From Bacillota bacterium (GTDB lineage: Bacteria > Bacillota > Sulfobacillia > JACIYH01), in NCBI GenBank assembly GCA_030019365.1, contig JASEFA010000001.1:1-64000 (forward strand): a DNA stretch of 64,000 bases. Direction: 5' to 3'. Shown here piece by piece: positions 41,335-49,869 of the stretch. Numbering within the stretch: position 1 is the stretch's first letter; each line of letters begins with the position of its first letter. The position numbers and the translations under genes are program-made. Under the pieces are notes generated by a model that did not search any database, was not told the origin of the DNA, and saw only the letters and a list, made by a program, of their open reading frames with translations.

Positions 41335-41706
41335 GTGGTTGACCGCATAATCCTGAAGGGTATGACGTTTTACGGGAGGCACGGAGTGCTTCCGGAGGAA
41401 AAGGACAAGGGGCAACCTTTTGTGGTGGACCTCGTACTGTATCTCGACCTGGAACAGGCGGCGCTGGCTGATGATCTGGGCTGCACGGTGGATTACTCGC
41501 GGGTCTTTGAAGCGGTGAGGCAAATCGTGGAGGGCGACCGTTTCGACCTCATAGAGGCCATGGCCCGGGACATATCCGAGCAGGTGATGGCCCGCTTCCC
41601 CGTCACAGGGGTCCGGGTTCGGGTGAAGAAACCGAAGGCTCCCCTGGGAGGGATTATCCAGTATGTAGCGGTGAGCATGCGGAGGTGGCGGGGGCGGGAT
41701 CGTTGA
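41335..41706 (+). CDS. folB: Dihydroneopterin aldolase
   Basis: The 123-residue enzyme starts DRIILKGMTFYGRHGVLPEE, the usual FolB opening, and ends with VKKPKAPLGG. The frame extends to GTG 41302, but GTG 41335 places TGAGGGG at proper distance and matches the family N terminus. It overlaps folK by 4 nt (TTGA). Confidence 0.94.
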   Translation: MVDRIILKGMTFYGRHGVLPEEKDKGQPFVVDLVLYLDLEQAALADDLGCTVDYSRVFEAVRQIVEGDRFDLIEAMARDISEQVMARFPVTGVRVRVKKPKAPLGGIIQYVAVSMRRWRGRDR

Positions 41707-42251
41707 CTGTGGCTTACCTGGGCCTGGGGGCAAACCAGGGCGAGCGCGAGACCATGCTGGCCCGGGCGGTGGCCCGCCTGCACGCCCACCCGGCCGTACG
41801 CATAGTCCGGTGGTCTTCTCTGTACGAGACGGAGCCGGTTGGACCTGAAGGCCAGGGATGGTACCTGAATGCCGTCCTGGAGGTGGAAACATCACTGTGT
41901 CCCGTCGAGCTGTTGGGCGCCTGCAAGCAGATTGAGCGGGACCTGGGAAGGCGGCCGGGGGTGCGTTGGGGGCCGCGTCTCATAGACATCGACATAGAGC
42001 TCTTCGGGCGTTTGCGCACCCGGACCCGGGAGCTCGAACTCCCCCACCCCGAACTGCCCAAAAGGGCTTTTGTGCTCGTGCCTCTGGCCGAGGTTGCTCC
42101 AGAGGCCGAGATTCCCGGCCTGGGCAGCGTGAGATCCGTCCTGGCTGGCTGTAATGATCCACACCGCGTGAGGTTTCACCGCGGCCCGGTATGGCTGGAC
42201 TTGAACGAGGCGTTTTGTTCTCTCTGTGGAAGAGGGGGAGCTGAGAGTTGA
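41703..42251 (+). CDS. folK: 2-amino-4-hydroxy-6-hydroxymethyldihydropteridine pyrophosphokinase
   Basis: The 182-residue kinase shows YLGLGANQGERETMLARAV, SSLYETEPVG, RWGPRLIDIDIELFG and LPHPEL, all HPPK hallmarks. TTG 41703 overlaps the folB stop and gives the standard N terminus. The stop again overlaps a TTG start (42248), coupling it to the decarboxylase beta subunit. Confidence 0.96.
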   Translation: MTVAYLGLGANQGERETMLARAVARLHAHPAVRIVRWSSLYETEPVGPEGQGWYLNAVLEVETSLCPVELLGACKQIERDLGRRPGVRWGPRLIDIDIELFGRLRTRTRELELPHPELPKRAFVLVPLAEVAPEAEIPGLGSVRSVLAGCNDPHRVRFHRGPVWLDLNEAFCSLCGRGGAES

Positions 42252-43348
42252 ACGGACTTCTGGCCGGGCTGGCAGGCATGACGGCGGGGCACCTGATCAT
42301 GATCGGGATCGGAGGCCTGCTCATCTGGCTCGCCATCCGCAAGGAGTATGAACCGACGCTGCTTTTGCCCATCGGCTTTGGGGCCATTCTGGCCAACATC
42401 CCCTTTTCGGCGGCGGTCATGCCGGGGGGCGTGCTGGAGCTGCTGCACCGGGCCGGGATTGCCACCGAGCTGTTCCCGGTGCTCATCTTTGTGGCGGTGG
42501 GGGCCATGATGGACTTCTCCCCCGTGCTGCAGAATCCCATCCTGATGGTGTTCGGGGCCGCCGCTCAGTTCGGCGTATTCTTCACCATGCTGCTGGCGGC
42601 TACGGCTGGCTTCCCGCTGAAGGAGGCGGCCGCTATCGGGGTGATCGGGGCCGCCGACGGTCCCACCTCCATCTACGTGGCCTCGGTGTTTGCCCCGCGT
42701 CTGCTGGGTCCCATCTCGGTGGCGGCATACTCGTACATGTCTCTGGTACCCATCATCCAACCGCCTGTCATCAGGTTCCTCACTTCCCGGGCCGACCGGC
42801 GCATCTCCATGACTTACCGGCGCCAGGACGTTTCCCGCACGGCGCTCATCCTCTTCCCCGTCGCGGTGACGGTGATCGCCGGCCTGGTGGCGCCCATCAG
42901 CGTCCCCCTCATAGGCATGCTCATGTTCGGTAATCTGATCCGGGAATGCGGGGTGGTGGAGCGGCTGTCGCGGGCCGCCCAGGAGGAACTGGCCCACCTG
43001 GTGACCCTGCTCCTGGGGATCACCATCGGGTCCACCATGCGGGCGGACACCTTCCTCACGCCGGGCACCCTGCTCATCCTGCTCATGGGGCTGGCTGCCT
43101 TCGTCATGGACACCGCCGCGGGAGTGGTGTTTGCCAAGCTCCTCAACCTGTTTCTTCCCGAGAAGATCAACCCCATGGTGGGGGCGGCGGGGATATCGGC
43201 CTTCCCCATGTCGGCCCGGGTGATTGCCCGCATGGCATTGAACGAAGATCCTCAGAACTACATCCTCATGCACGCGGCAGGGGCCAACGTGGCCGGGCAG
43301 ATCGGTTCCATCATGGCGGGCGGGCTCATCCTCGCCCTGGTGAGGTGA
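42248..43348 (+). CDS. Sodium-pump decarboxylase beta subunit (OadB/MmdB type)
   Basis: The 366-residue membrane protein has about nine to eleven hydrophobic segments and the conserved GAMMDFSPVL, GVIGAADGPTSIYVAS and MVGAAGISAFPMSARV regions of the beta subunit of oxaloacetate/methylmalonyl-CoA/glutaconyl-CoA decarboxylases. It couples decarboxylation of carboxybiotin to sodium export. TTG 42248 overlaps folK. The gamma-like subunit follows, but no alpha or biotin-carrier subunit is present in the window. Confidence 0.95.
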   Translation: MNGLLAGLAGMTAGHLIMIGIGGLLIWLAIRKEYEPTLLLPIGFGAILANIPFSAAVMPGGVLELLHRAGIATELFPVLIFVAVGAMMDFSPVLQNPILMVFGAAAQFGVFFTMLLAATAGFPLKEAAAIGVIGAADGPTSIYVASVFAPRLLGPISVAAYSYMSLVPIIQPPVIRFLTSRADRRISMTYRRQDVSRTALILFPVAVTVIAGLVAPISVPLIGMLMFGNLIRECGVVERLSRAAQEELAHLVTLLLGITIGSTMRADTFLTPGTLLILLMGLAAFVMDTAAGVVFAKLLNLFLPEKINPMVGAAGISAFPMSARVIARMALNEDPQNYILMHAAGANVAGQIGSIMAGGLILALVR

Positions 43349-43557
43349 CGGCCGTGGCCTGGATCAACTGGGATACGGTGCTGGCCAGCCTGCGGGTGAC
43401 GGGGTTGGGGATGGCCGGGATTATGCTCACGGCCCTCGCCTTCTGGGGGGCCATCGTCATCCTGCGGCGGGCGTTTCCCCCCCGACCCTCCGGGGGATCA
43501 CCCGGCCGGTACCAGGAGGCGGATGGCACCCTCCAGCACCCGCAGGGTGAGAGGTAG
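43345..43557 (+). CDS. OadG-like small gamma subunit
   Basis: The 70-residue protein has one membrane helix (LGMAGIMLTALAFWGAIVIL) followed by a basic RRAFPPRP stretch, as in sodium-pump decarboxylase gamma subunits. GTG 43345 overlaps the beta-subunit stop by 4 nt. Its last 60 nt overlap the convergent diacylglycerol-kinase gene. Confidence 0.75.
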   Translation: MTAVAWINWDTVLASLRVTGLGMAGIMLTALAFWGAIVILRRAFPPRPSGGSPGRYQEADGTLQHPQGER

Positions 43558-44412
43558 CTGGAAGGGAACGGGGTCGCCGTCGATGTGCACGGGCAGGGGG
43601 CGTTCGGCGCTGATGACCGCCTCTCGCCCCGAGAGCAGGTGGATGCCGGGACGCCCGGCGTGCTTGCCCTGGAAAGAGAGGACCATCATCTCGAGGATGC
43701 GCGGCGCCGATATCCCGGATGCCACGCACAGGTTCAGGCGCCCGTCCCCCGCATTCGCCCCCGGGCATATCTTCATGCCCCCGGCCAGGCGCTCGGTGTT
43801 GGTGCAGGCCACCAGCCAGGTGCCGTCAGAGTGCACCGGGACGCCGTCCAGCACCACCCGGCTGTCGGTAGGGCGGAAGGTGACCAGGCCGCCCACGGCC
43901 CCGAAGGCGTACGCCAGGGGCCCCAGGCGCTTCAGCCAGCGCCTGGAGTGGGCGAGGTGGGCCACGTGGGCGTCGAAGCCGATTCCCACCGAGTTGATGG
44001 CATAGCGCCGGTTGCCGCGGGCGTCTTCTACCGCGAAGGCATCCACCGGGTTGGGCCGGGAGCTTTCCAGGATGGCGCGCAGCACGCTTTCCCAGGACAG
44101 GGGGAAGCCCTGCCCGCGCACGAAATCGTTGCCGGTGCCCGTGGGGATCGCCCCTATGGGCGTGTCTGGCCGGGTGCTGGACAGCACGCCGTTCACGATT
44201 TCTCCGGTGGTGCCGTCCCCCCCCACCCCCACGATGGCCGCACTCCCCTCATGGGCAGCCCGGGCCGCCAGGTCGCGGGCTTCGTCGGGCGCGGTGGTGA
44301 AGGCGGCCCGGAAGGGAATCCCTTTGTCGGTGATGATGCGTTCCATGAGGGGCCAGAGGCGGGCCGTGCGGTTGCGCCCCGCTACGGGATTCACGATGAA
44401 GTACCAGTCCAC
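43498..44412 (-). CDS. Diacylglycerol kinase / YegS-LCB5 family lipid kinase
   Basis: The 304-residue kinase has FIVNPVAGRNRTARLW, the nucleotide motif GVGGDGTTGEIVNGV, PTGTGNDFVRG and GIGFDAHVAH. GTG 44412 is chosen over GTG 44424 because GAGGAGG directly abuts the latter. It is cytoplasmic or peripheral at the membrane and acts on diacylglycerol or a related lipid. Confidence 0.93.
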   Translation of the reverse strand: MDWYFIVNPVAGRNRTARLWPLMERIITDKGIPFRAAFTTAPDEARDLAARAAHEGSAAIVGVGGDGTTGEIVNGVLSSTRPDTPIGAIPTGTGNDFVRGQGFPLSWESVLRAILESSRPNPVDAFAVEDARGNRRYAINSVGIGFDAHVAHLAHSRRWLKRLGPLAYAFGAVGGLVTFRPTDSRVVLDGVPVHSDGTWLVACTNTERLAGGMKICPGANAGDGRLNLCVASGISAPRILEMMVLSFQGKHAGRPGIHLLSGREAVISAERPLPVHIDGDPVPFQLPLTLRVLEGAIRLLVPAG

Positions 44413-44490
44413 CCTCGGCGCCACCTCCTCACCCGGGCGACTGTACCCTACCAGTCCAGCATTCGTTGCTGGCGGGCAAAAACCTCTCGT

Positions 44491-45060
44491 CTAGAAAGAG
44501 GGCGGCGACATGACCGTCAGCATGACTGCCTCCTGGTCACCCTCGTTAGCGTACTTATGCGGTACCAGCGAATTGAAGTGAACGCTGTCGCCCTCTGCCA
44601 GCTCGAAAGCCTCGTCCCCCAGAAAAAGCTTGATCCGGCCGGTTATCACGTATGTGAACTCCTCCGCCGGGCCGTATCCATGGGCGAGAGGCTGATCGCA
44701 GCTGTGGGCTCCGGGGGGCAGATGGGTCATGGCCGCCTCCAGGTTGACGGGTCCGTGATTTCCGGAAAGCAGTTCGAAGGCAACGTTCAGCTGCGGCCAC
44801 TTCACTATCTTGCGGTCGCCCGGCCTGACCACGGTCGAATAGCGCTGGCCCCCGCACGCCAGCAGCCCGAAAAGCGAGGTGCCCAGACCCTGGGCGATCT
44901 TGCGCAGGGAGGAGAGGGAGGGGAGGGTCTGACCGTTTTCCACCTGGGACAGGAACCCCAGGCTGAGCCCGCACTGAGAGGCGAGCTCCTGCAGGGTGAG
45001 ATTCTGCTCCTTGCGCTTCTGGCGGATGACCTTTCCGAGCTGAGGGTACTCAGCACTCAC
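44491..45060 (-). CDS. XRE-family regulator with cupin sensor domain
   Basis: The 189-residue protein has an N-terminal XRE helix-turn-helix (LTLQELASQCGLSLGFLSQV, about 21-40) and a C-terminal cupin (EEFTYVITGRIKLFLGDEAF, ELAEGDSVHFNS). GTG 45060 follows GGAAGGTGATG. It is divergent from the GNAT-racemase pair and is a plausible regulator of it. The 173-bp divergent gap shows the short repeat CGAT-N9-ATCG at about 45137-45153. Confidence 0.92.
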   Translation of the reverse strand: MSAEYPQLGKVIRQKRKEQNLTLQELASQCGLSLGFLSQVENGQTLPSLSSLRKIAQGLGTSLFGLLACGGQRYSTVVRPGDRKIVKWPQLNVAFELLSGNHGPVNLEAAMTHLPPGAHSCDQPLAHGYGPAEEFTYVITGRIKLFLGDEAFELAEGDSVHFNSLVPHKYANEGDQEAVMLTVMSPPSF

Positions 45061-45233
45061 GCCGCATCACCTTCCTTTCCCCAGATTCGCCATTATGTTC
45101 CCGCCCTCCTGCGCCGGCAGATCCCCCTCCTGGTTTCGATTTATGTTTCATCGGGGGCAGGGATTTTGCGTGTCGCGAAGAAAAGTGGGCACCAGGGACG
45201 CCATGATTGCGTGGGGAGGTTGGCAGGCTGACC

Positions 45234-45995
45234 GTGCCGGTAAGATCGTTGCAGTCGCCGTGGGAGTTCCGGCGCCTCGAGGAGCTCCAGGGGGAGATCT
45301 GGGGTCTCCCCGAGCGTGAGGTGGTGCCCTACCACCAGTTCGTCGCCGCTGGCAAGGCGGGCGGGGTGGTGCTGGGGGCGTTCGAGGGTGAAATCATGGT
45401 GGGTTTTTCGTACGGGTTCCCCGCCTGGGAGCAGGGACGGGCTTATCTGTGGTCCCACATGACGGGGGTTCTGCCCGGGTACCAGGGCAAGGGATGGGGA
45501 CCCCTCCTCAAGTGGGAGCAGCGGCGGCAGGCTCTGGCCCGCGGTTACACCCTGATCAGGTGGACCTTCGATCCCCTGCAGGCCCACAACGCCTACTTCA
45601 ACCTGCGTAAGCTGGGCGCGGTGGTCACCTCTTACCTGCCTGACTGCTACGGAGAAATGGGAGATCGGGTGAACCGGGGGCTGCCCTCGGACCGCCTGCT
45701 GGCCGAATGGTACCTGGATTCCCCGTGGGTGAAGGTGCGCTGCGGAGAAGAACGGGGCAGGGAGGTCGCTTCGTGGCCCGGGGTACGGCGGGTGGTGGTG
45801 CCGGAGCGGATCGGTGACCTGAAGGGCAACGACATGATGGCGGCGCAGGGGGAGCGATTGCGCGTGCGTCAGGAACTGTCGAACCTGCTCGGGGCCGGCT
45901 ACGTGGCATGCGGATTTGCGCGGGGAGCCTACCTGCTGGTGCCGGCACCGGTGCCGGAGATCGTCAGCAAAAGGGTGCACGAGGTGCGGGGGTGA
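45234..45995 (+). CDS. GNAT-family N-acyltransferase
   Basis: The 253-residue protein carries a GNAT acyl-CoA site (HMTGVLPGYQGKGWGPLLKW, about 75-94) and FNLRKLGAVV. It resembles the GNAT proteins encoded beside N-acylamino-acid racemase/OSBS genes. The start is unsettled: GGGGAGG is at 45213-45219, GTG 45234 is 14 nt later and CTG 45228 is better spaced. It probably supplies the N-acyl (succinyl) amino acid substrate of the downstream racemase. Confidence 0.82.
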   Translation: MPVRSLQSPWEFRRLEELQGEIWGLPEREVVPYHQFVAAGKAGGVVLGAFEGEIMVGFSYGFPAWEQGRAYLWSHMTGVLPGYQGKGWGPLLKWEQRRQALARGYTLIRWTFDPLQAHNAYFNLRKLGAVVTSYLPDCYGEMGDRVNRGLPSDRLLAEWYLDSPWVKVRCGEERGREVASWPGVRRVVVPERIGDLKGNDMMAAQGERLRVRQELSNLLGAGYVACGFARGAYLLVPAPVPEIVSKRVHEVRG

Positions 45996-46026
45996 ACGGG
46001 CCGGTCCGGGGAAGGAGGTCGGCAAC

Positions 46027-47139
46027 ATGAAGATCGAGCGGGTGGAAATGCGCCTGGTGAGCATGGTGCTGAAGGAGTCCTTCACCACCAGCTTCGGTAC
46101 CGTGGAGCGCAAGGAGTTTATCGTGATCACGGCCCATGCCGGCGGGATACGTGGCTACGGCGAGGTGGCTGCCCTGCCGGCGCCGCTGTACAGCTACGAG
46201 ACCACGGGTACCTCCTGGGTGATACTGGAGCAGTTCCTGGTGCCGGCCGTCCTGGACCGGGAGTGGTCTCATCCCGCCGAACTGCCCCGCTTCTGGAAGC
46301 ACCTGCGGGGGCACGGCATGGCCAAATGCGGCCTGGAACAGGCGGCCTGGTGCGCCTGGGCGGAGGCGCAGGGTGTTTCCCTGGCCCGCGCCCTGGGAGG
46401 GACGCACGAGCGGGTGGAGGTGGGCGTCAGCATCGGCATCCAGCTTACCCCGGCCAGGCTTCTCCAACTGATCGAGGATTACCTGGGGCAGGGTTACCGG
46501 CGCATCAAGGTCAAAATCAAGCCGGGCTGGGACGTGGGGGTGGTGCGGGAAGTCCGCCGGCGCTTCGGCGACATCCCCCTCATGGTGGACGCCAACTCCG
46601 CATATACGCTGGCGGACGCCGCCCACCTGCAACGGCTGGACGAGTTCGGCCTCATGATGATCGAGCAGCCCCTCGAGGAAGACGACCTGGTGGACCACGC
46701 CACCCTGCAGCGCAGCCTGCGCACGCCCGTGTGCCTGGACGAGAGCATCACCAGCCCCGCTGCCGGCCGCAGGGCCCTGGACCTGGGGAGCTGCCGCACC
46801 ATCAACATCAAGGTGGGGCGGGTGGGAGGGCCCACGGCAGCCCGGGAGCTGCACGACCTGGCCCGGGCGGCGGGGGCCCCGGTCTGGTGCGGAGGCATGC
46901 TGGAATCGGGCATCGGGCGGGCCCACAACCTGGCCCTGGCTTCCCTGCCCGGATTCACCCTGCCGGGTGACATCTCCGCTTCTGACCGCTACTGGCACCG
47001 GGACCTCATCGTTCCCCCGGTGGCGATGGCCACCGATGGAACTATTCCCATCCCCGACGGTCCCGGCCTGGGGTTCGCGGTGGACGAGGAATACCTGGAG
47101 ACCCTCACCCTGAAGAAGGTGGCCATGAAGGGCGGCTAG
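46027..47139 (+). CDS. menC: N-acylamino-acid racemase / o-succinylbenzoate synthase (enolase superfamily)
   Basis: The 370-residue enzyme has the paired catalytic lysines RIKVKIKPG and INIKVGRVGG and metal ligands in MVDANSA, MIEQPLEE and LDESI. ATG 46027 follows GGAAGGAGG. No menaquinone genes are near. Its partner is a GNAT acyltransferase, which in Firmicutes and actinobacteria points to N-succinylamino-acid racemase activity in D- to L-amino acid conversion. Its last 35 nt overlap the opposing hydrolase gene. Confidence 0.9.
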   Translation: MKIERVEMRLVSMVLKESFTTSFGTVERKEFIVITAHAGGIRGYGEVAALPAPLYSYETTGTSWVILEQFLVPAVLDREWSHPAELPRFWKHLRGHGMAKCGLEQAAWCAWAEAQGVSLARALGGTHERVEVGVSIGIQLTPARLLQLIEDYLGQGYRRIKVKIKPGWDVGVVREVRRRFGDIPLMVDANSAYTLADAAHLQRLDEFGLMMIEQPLEEDDLVDHATLQRSLRTPVCLDESITSPAAGRRALDLGSCRTINIKVGRVGGPTAARELHDLARAAGAPVWCGGMLESGIGRAHNLALASLPGFTLPGDISASDRYWHRDLIVPPVAMATDGTIPIPDGPGLGFAVDEEYLETLTLKKVAMKGG

Positions 47140-48094
47140 GGGAGGCCCCCGCCGCCCGCCCCCGGCCCCGGACCCACTCCGACACCCGGGCCGCCATCCC
47201 CTGGGGATCTTCCAGGAACAGGGCGTGGGCGTGGCCGGAGAACTCCTCCCAGGTGCGGTGGTCCTCACCCAGGCGCGAGAATACCTCCCGGCCCGCGCCG
47301 TTGTCGACCACCGGGTCCTCGTGCGAGATCAGGAAGAGGACGGGGACGTCGAGGCGTGGAGCCAGGCGAGCAGCCTCTTCCCCGGCCCGCACCAGTTCCG
47401 CCGCGTAAGCTGCGGTCAAGCGCCGGTTGAGCAGAGGATCCCGCCGGACGATTTCCCCCGCCACGGGGTTGCGGGTGAATGCCAGAGGGGTCCCCCGGGG
47501 AAGCCGGAGGCGGGGCAGCACCCGCGCTAAGACCCGCACTGCCGCCAGGGCCCGGTGGGACACCCCCGCCACCCGGAAGGCGGGGGCCGAAAGCACCAGT
47601 CCGGCCACGTCCCCGATTCGCGCAGGCGCGTCGGCGGGGCCACGCCCACCGCCCGTCGGCCCGCAGGGTAAGTCGCCTGCGGTGGAAGCGTCGCGTCCCG
47701 CGGGCACAGCGGCCGGGGCGGCCGGGCCGGCCGAGCCGCGTCGGGCGGTGTGGAGCAGGGCCAGCACCGCGCCGTAGCTCTCCCCTGCCAGGAAGGTGGC
47801 GGGGGCCGGGCAGACGGCCTGCGCCCAGGAGAGGGCCACGTCGATGGCGTCCAGGTACGTGCGGTAGGAGCGCGTATGGGCGGCTACGCCGTCGGAGAAG
47901 CCGTGGCCGGGGAGATCCAGTAGAGCGGCAGCGATTCCCCGGGCGGCCACCTCCCACGCGAAAGGAAGGTACGGTCCCAGGTACGATCCTGCCCCGTGTA
48001 CCACCAGTACCAGGGCCTGGGGCTGTTCGGGGGCTATCAGGCTCACGAAAACCATGTGGCCGGGTGGTCCGGCAAATGCGGTCAGGTAGCGCAC
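47105..48094 (-). CDS. Alpha/beta hydrolase (lysophospholipase-like)
   Basis: The 329-residue protein shows VLVVHGAGSYLGPY, the nucleophile elbow LAGESYGAVL (Ser in GESYG), a candidate acid in SHEDPVVDNG and histidine in EFSGHAHALFLED. A Pro/Ala/Gly-rich insertion sits around residues 115-150. GTG 48094 follows GGAGGGGAG. Substrate is unknown; esterase or monoacylglycerol lipase is likely. Confidence 0.88.
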   Translation of the reverse strand: MRYLTAFAGPPGHMVFVSLIAPEQPQALVLVVHGAGSYLGPYLPFAWEVAARGIAAALLDLPGHGFSDGVAAHTRSYRTYLDAIDVALSWAQAVCPAPATFLAGESYGAVLALLHTARRGSAGPAAPAAVPAGRDASTAGDLPCGPTGGGRGPADAPARIGDVAGLVLSAPAFRVAGVSHRALAAVRVLARVLPRLRLPRGTPLAFTRNPVAGEIVRRDPLLNRRLTAAYAAELVRAGEEAARLAPRLDVPVLFLISHEDPVVDNGAGREVFSRLGEDHRTWEEFSGHAHALFLEDPQGMAARVSEWVRGRGRAAGASPSRPSWPPSSG

Positions 48095-48204
48095 CGGCTC
48101 CCCTCCTGCGGCGCGGGCGATTGGTGGCGGGCCTCAGACCCTGCCACCCCACTCATGATAGCATAGGAAGGGCGTCCCGGCGGCAATCTACCCATTGATT
48201 CCCG

Positions 48205-48225
48205 CACCTGGTTCCTGGCCAGGTG
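48205..48225. other. Short hairpin upstream of the DUF2892 gene
   Basis: CACCTGG and CCAGGTG form a perfect 7-bp stem with a 7-nt loop, 30 nt before the start at 48256. Function unknown. Confidence 0.4.
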
Positions 48226-48255
48226 GCGTGGGTGTGTCAAGGGGGAGGGGTGGAT

Positions 48256-48477
48256 GTGCAGAACAACCTGGGCGCCTCCGACCGCACGGTGCGCATCGTG
48301 GTGGGGGTAGTGCTGCTCGCCCTGCGTTTCTTTATCCCGGTGACGGGGTTCCTCGGGGGCCTTTTCGTCTTGGTGGGAGCCTATCTGCTGGTGACGGCCG
48401 CCATCGGCTTCTGCCCCGTCTACCGGCTGTTCCGCTACTCAACCGTCGGGGAGGAACGGCAGCAACCCACCGGCTGA
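48256..48477 (+). CDS. DUF2892 small membrane protein (YgaP-like)
   Basis: The 73-residue protein starts QNNLGASDRTVRIVVGVVLL and has two membrane helices, then CPVYRLF; this is the YgaP_TM/DUF2892 pattern (N-x-G--DR--R). GTG 48256 is favoured over GTG 48250 for spacing from GGGGGAGGGG. Confidence 0.85.
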   Translation: MQNNLGASDRTVRIVVGVVLLALRFFIPVTGFLGGLFVLVGAYLLVTAAIGFCPVYRLFRYSTVGEERQQPTG

Positions 48478-48628
48478 GGGCCGACGGTACCGTCGCAGTG
48501 CCTATCCACTCCGGCCCCGGAACTGGGCGGGCGTGGTGACGCTCTGCCACCGCCCCGGAAGTGGGCGGTGGGGAGGGCGGGGAGGACACCGAGACGAAGG
48601 GAGCGAATTAGCCCCCGGGGGGTTTGGG

Positions 48629-49159
48629 TTGGCTGTTTCGCGCCGGGAACAGATCCTGGCTCTCCTCAGGCAGGCCCGGGGACCGGTGACCGGGTCCGAG
48701 CTGGCACGCCGCCTGGGTGTGAGCCGGCAGGTGATCGTGCAGGATATTGCCCTCCTGCGCGCCGCCGGGGAGGATGTCCTGGCCACCCCCCAGGGGTACC
48801 GGTTGGGTCCGGGTATGCCCGCCCGGCCATACCGGGCCGTGATTGCGGTGGGACATACCCCCGCGCAAACCGGGGATGAGTTGTACACCCTGGTGGACGC
48901 GGGGGTTCGCGTTCTGGACGTGGTTGTTGACCATCCCATTTACGGGGAGCTGAGGGGCCTTCTCCTCCTGGACACCGCGGAGGACGTGGCGGCATTTCTG
49001 GAGCGGGTGGCGGGCTCGGGGGCGGCCCTGCTCTCCAGCCTCACCGGCGGCGTGCACCTGCACACTTTGGAGGCTTCCCACCCCGACGCCATCGAAATTG
49101 CCCGCACCCGGCTGCGCGAGAAAGGTTACCTCCTCGAGGGCTCCTCCGTAGCGCCGTGA
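48629..49159 (+). CDS. niaR: NiaR niacin-responsive transcriptional repressor
   Basis: The 176-residue protein has an N-terminal winged helix (RREQILALLRQARGPVTGSE, LARRLGVSRQVIVQDIALLR) and a C-terminal 3H domain with its spaced histidines (VDHPIYGEL, LTGGVHLHTLEASH). NiaR represses niacin uptake and NAD genes when niacin is plentiful. TTG 48629 fits the usual N terminus. A matching operator overlaps the promoter of the next gene. Confidence 0.93.
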   Translation: MAVSRREQILALLRQARGPVTGSELARRLGVSRQVIVQDIALLRAAGEDVLATPQGYRLGPGMPARPYRAVIAVGHTPAQTGDELYTLVDAGVRVLDVVVDHPIYGELRGLLLLDTAEDVAAFLERVAGSGAALLSSLTGGVHLHTLEASHPDAIEIARTRLREKGYLLEGSSVAP

Positions 49160-49171
49160 GCTCCTGGGGTC

Positions 49172-49200
49172 TTGTCATCTGTAAAGACACCTGCTATACT
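49172..49200 (+). promoter_or_regulatory. Sigma-A promoter of niaX
   Basis: TTGTCA (49172-49177), a 17-nt spacer and TATACT (49195-49200) are close to consensus. The leader to ATG 49237 is about 30 nt. The NiaR-like operator fills the spacer. Confidence 0.82.
49175..49192 (+). promoter_or_regulatory. NiaR operator
   Basis: CATCTGTAAAGACACCTG lies in the niaX promoter spacer and overlaps the -35. It closely resembles one strand of the Firmicute NiaR motif recalled as ACACCTGTAAAGACAGGTGT. The regulator gene ends only 15 nt upstream. Confidence 0.7.
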
Positions 49201-49236
49201 GAGGTCCGCAGATCCAGGGGTGACGGAGGTGGGACC

Positions 49237-49752
49237 ATGCGGGCAAAGGAAATCGTGGTTGGTGGGCTGCTCACGGCACTGGCCCTTTTGATTCCCATCG
49301 TTTTCCGAGGTTACCTTCAGGTGGTGATACCGCCCTTTTCCGCCACACTCTTTTCCCACGTACCGGAGATGCTGGCCATGCTGGTGAGTCCGGCGGTGGC
49401 CGTCTTCGTGGGGCTGGGTTCTACATTCGGCTTCCTCGTGACGTTGGGGCCGGTGGTGGCGGGACGGGCTTTCGTGCACGTTTTCTGGGGTGTCCTGGGC
49501 GCCGTTCTGGTGAGGCGGGGCTGGCCGCTTTGGTCGGCCCTCGCGGTGGCTCTTCCCGTTCATGCCCTGGGCGAGGCCCTGGTGGTGCTGGCCTTCGGTT
49601 TTCCCGCAACCTTTGCTCTCATCCAGGTGGGGGTGGGGACGGCACTGCACCACACCGTGGACGCCGTGGCCACCCTCGCGCTGGCCAGAGTGCTGGGTAC
49701 GGCCCTTGCCTCCACGGCTCTGCCCGTGCAGGCGGCCGTCCGGCATCGCTAG
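49237..49752 (+). CDS. niaX: ECF transporter S component, niacin-type (NiaX-like)
   Basis: The 171-residue membrane protein has about five to six hydrophobic segments. FSATLFSHVPEMLAMLVSP and VGLGSTFGFLVTLGPVVAGR resemble the NiaX niacin-binding component. ATG 49237 follows GGAGGT by 5-6 nt; the longer frame from 49156 would ignore the promoter. Location after niaR and a NiaR-like operator support niacin as substrate. Confidence 0.88.
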   Translation: MRAKEIVVGGLLTALALLIPIVFRGYLQVVIPPFSATLFSHVPEMLAMLVSPAVAVFVGLGSTFGFLVTLGPVVAGRAFVHVFWGVLGAVLVRRGWPLWSALAVALPVHALGEALVVLAFGFPATFALIQVGVGTALHHTVDAVATLALARVLGTALASTALPVQAAVRHR

Positions 49753-49820
49753 TTCCCGCCCGGGCGGTGGTGGGGATGAAATAGAACGGCAGAGGGCCGT
49801 TCGCGCAGGCGAAAAACAGA

Positions 49821-49851
49821 GAAGGCGTGGCTCGATACCGGCCACGCCTTC
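49821..49851. terminator. Bidirectional terminator between niaX and hsp20
   Basis: An 11-bp stem (GAAGGCGTGGC / GCCACGCCTTC) encloses a 9-nt loop between two convergent genes. On the minus strand it is followed by TCTGTTTTT, on the plus strand by TGCTTT, so it can serve both. Confidence 0.88.
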
Positions 49852-49869
49852 TGCTTTACAGCCCGGCCG

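Noticed and set aside
46027-47139. menC as a menaquinone pathway gene
   Set aside because: No other men genes nearby and a GNAT partner points to N-acylamino-acid racemase use; dual function cannot be excluded.
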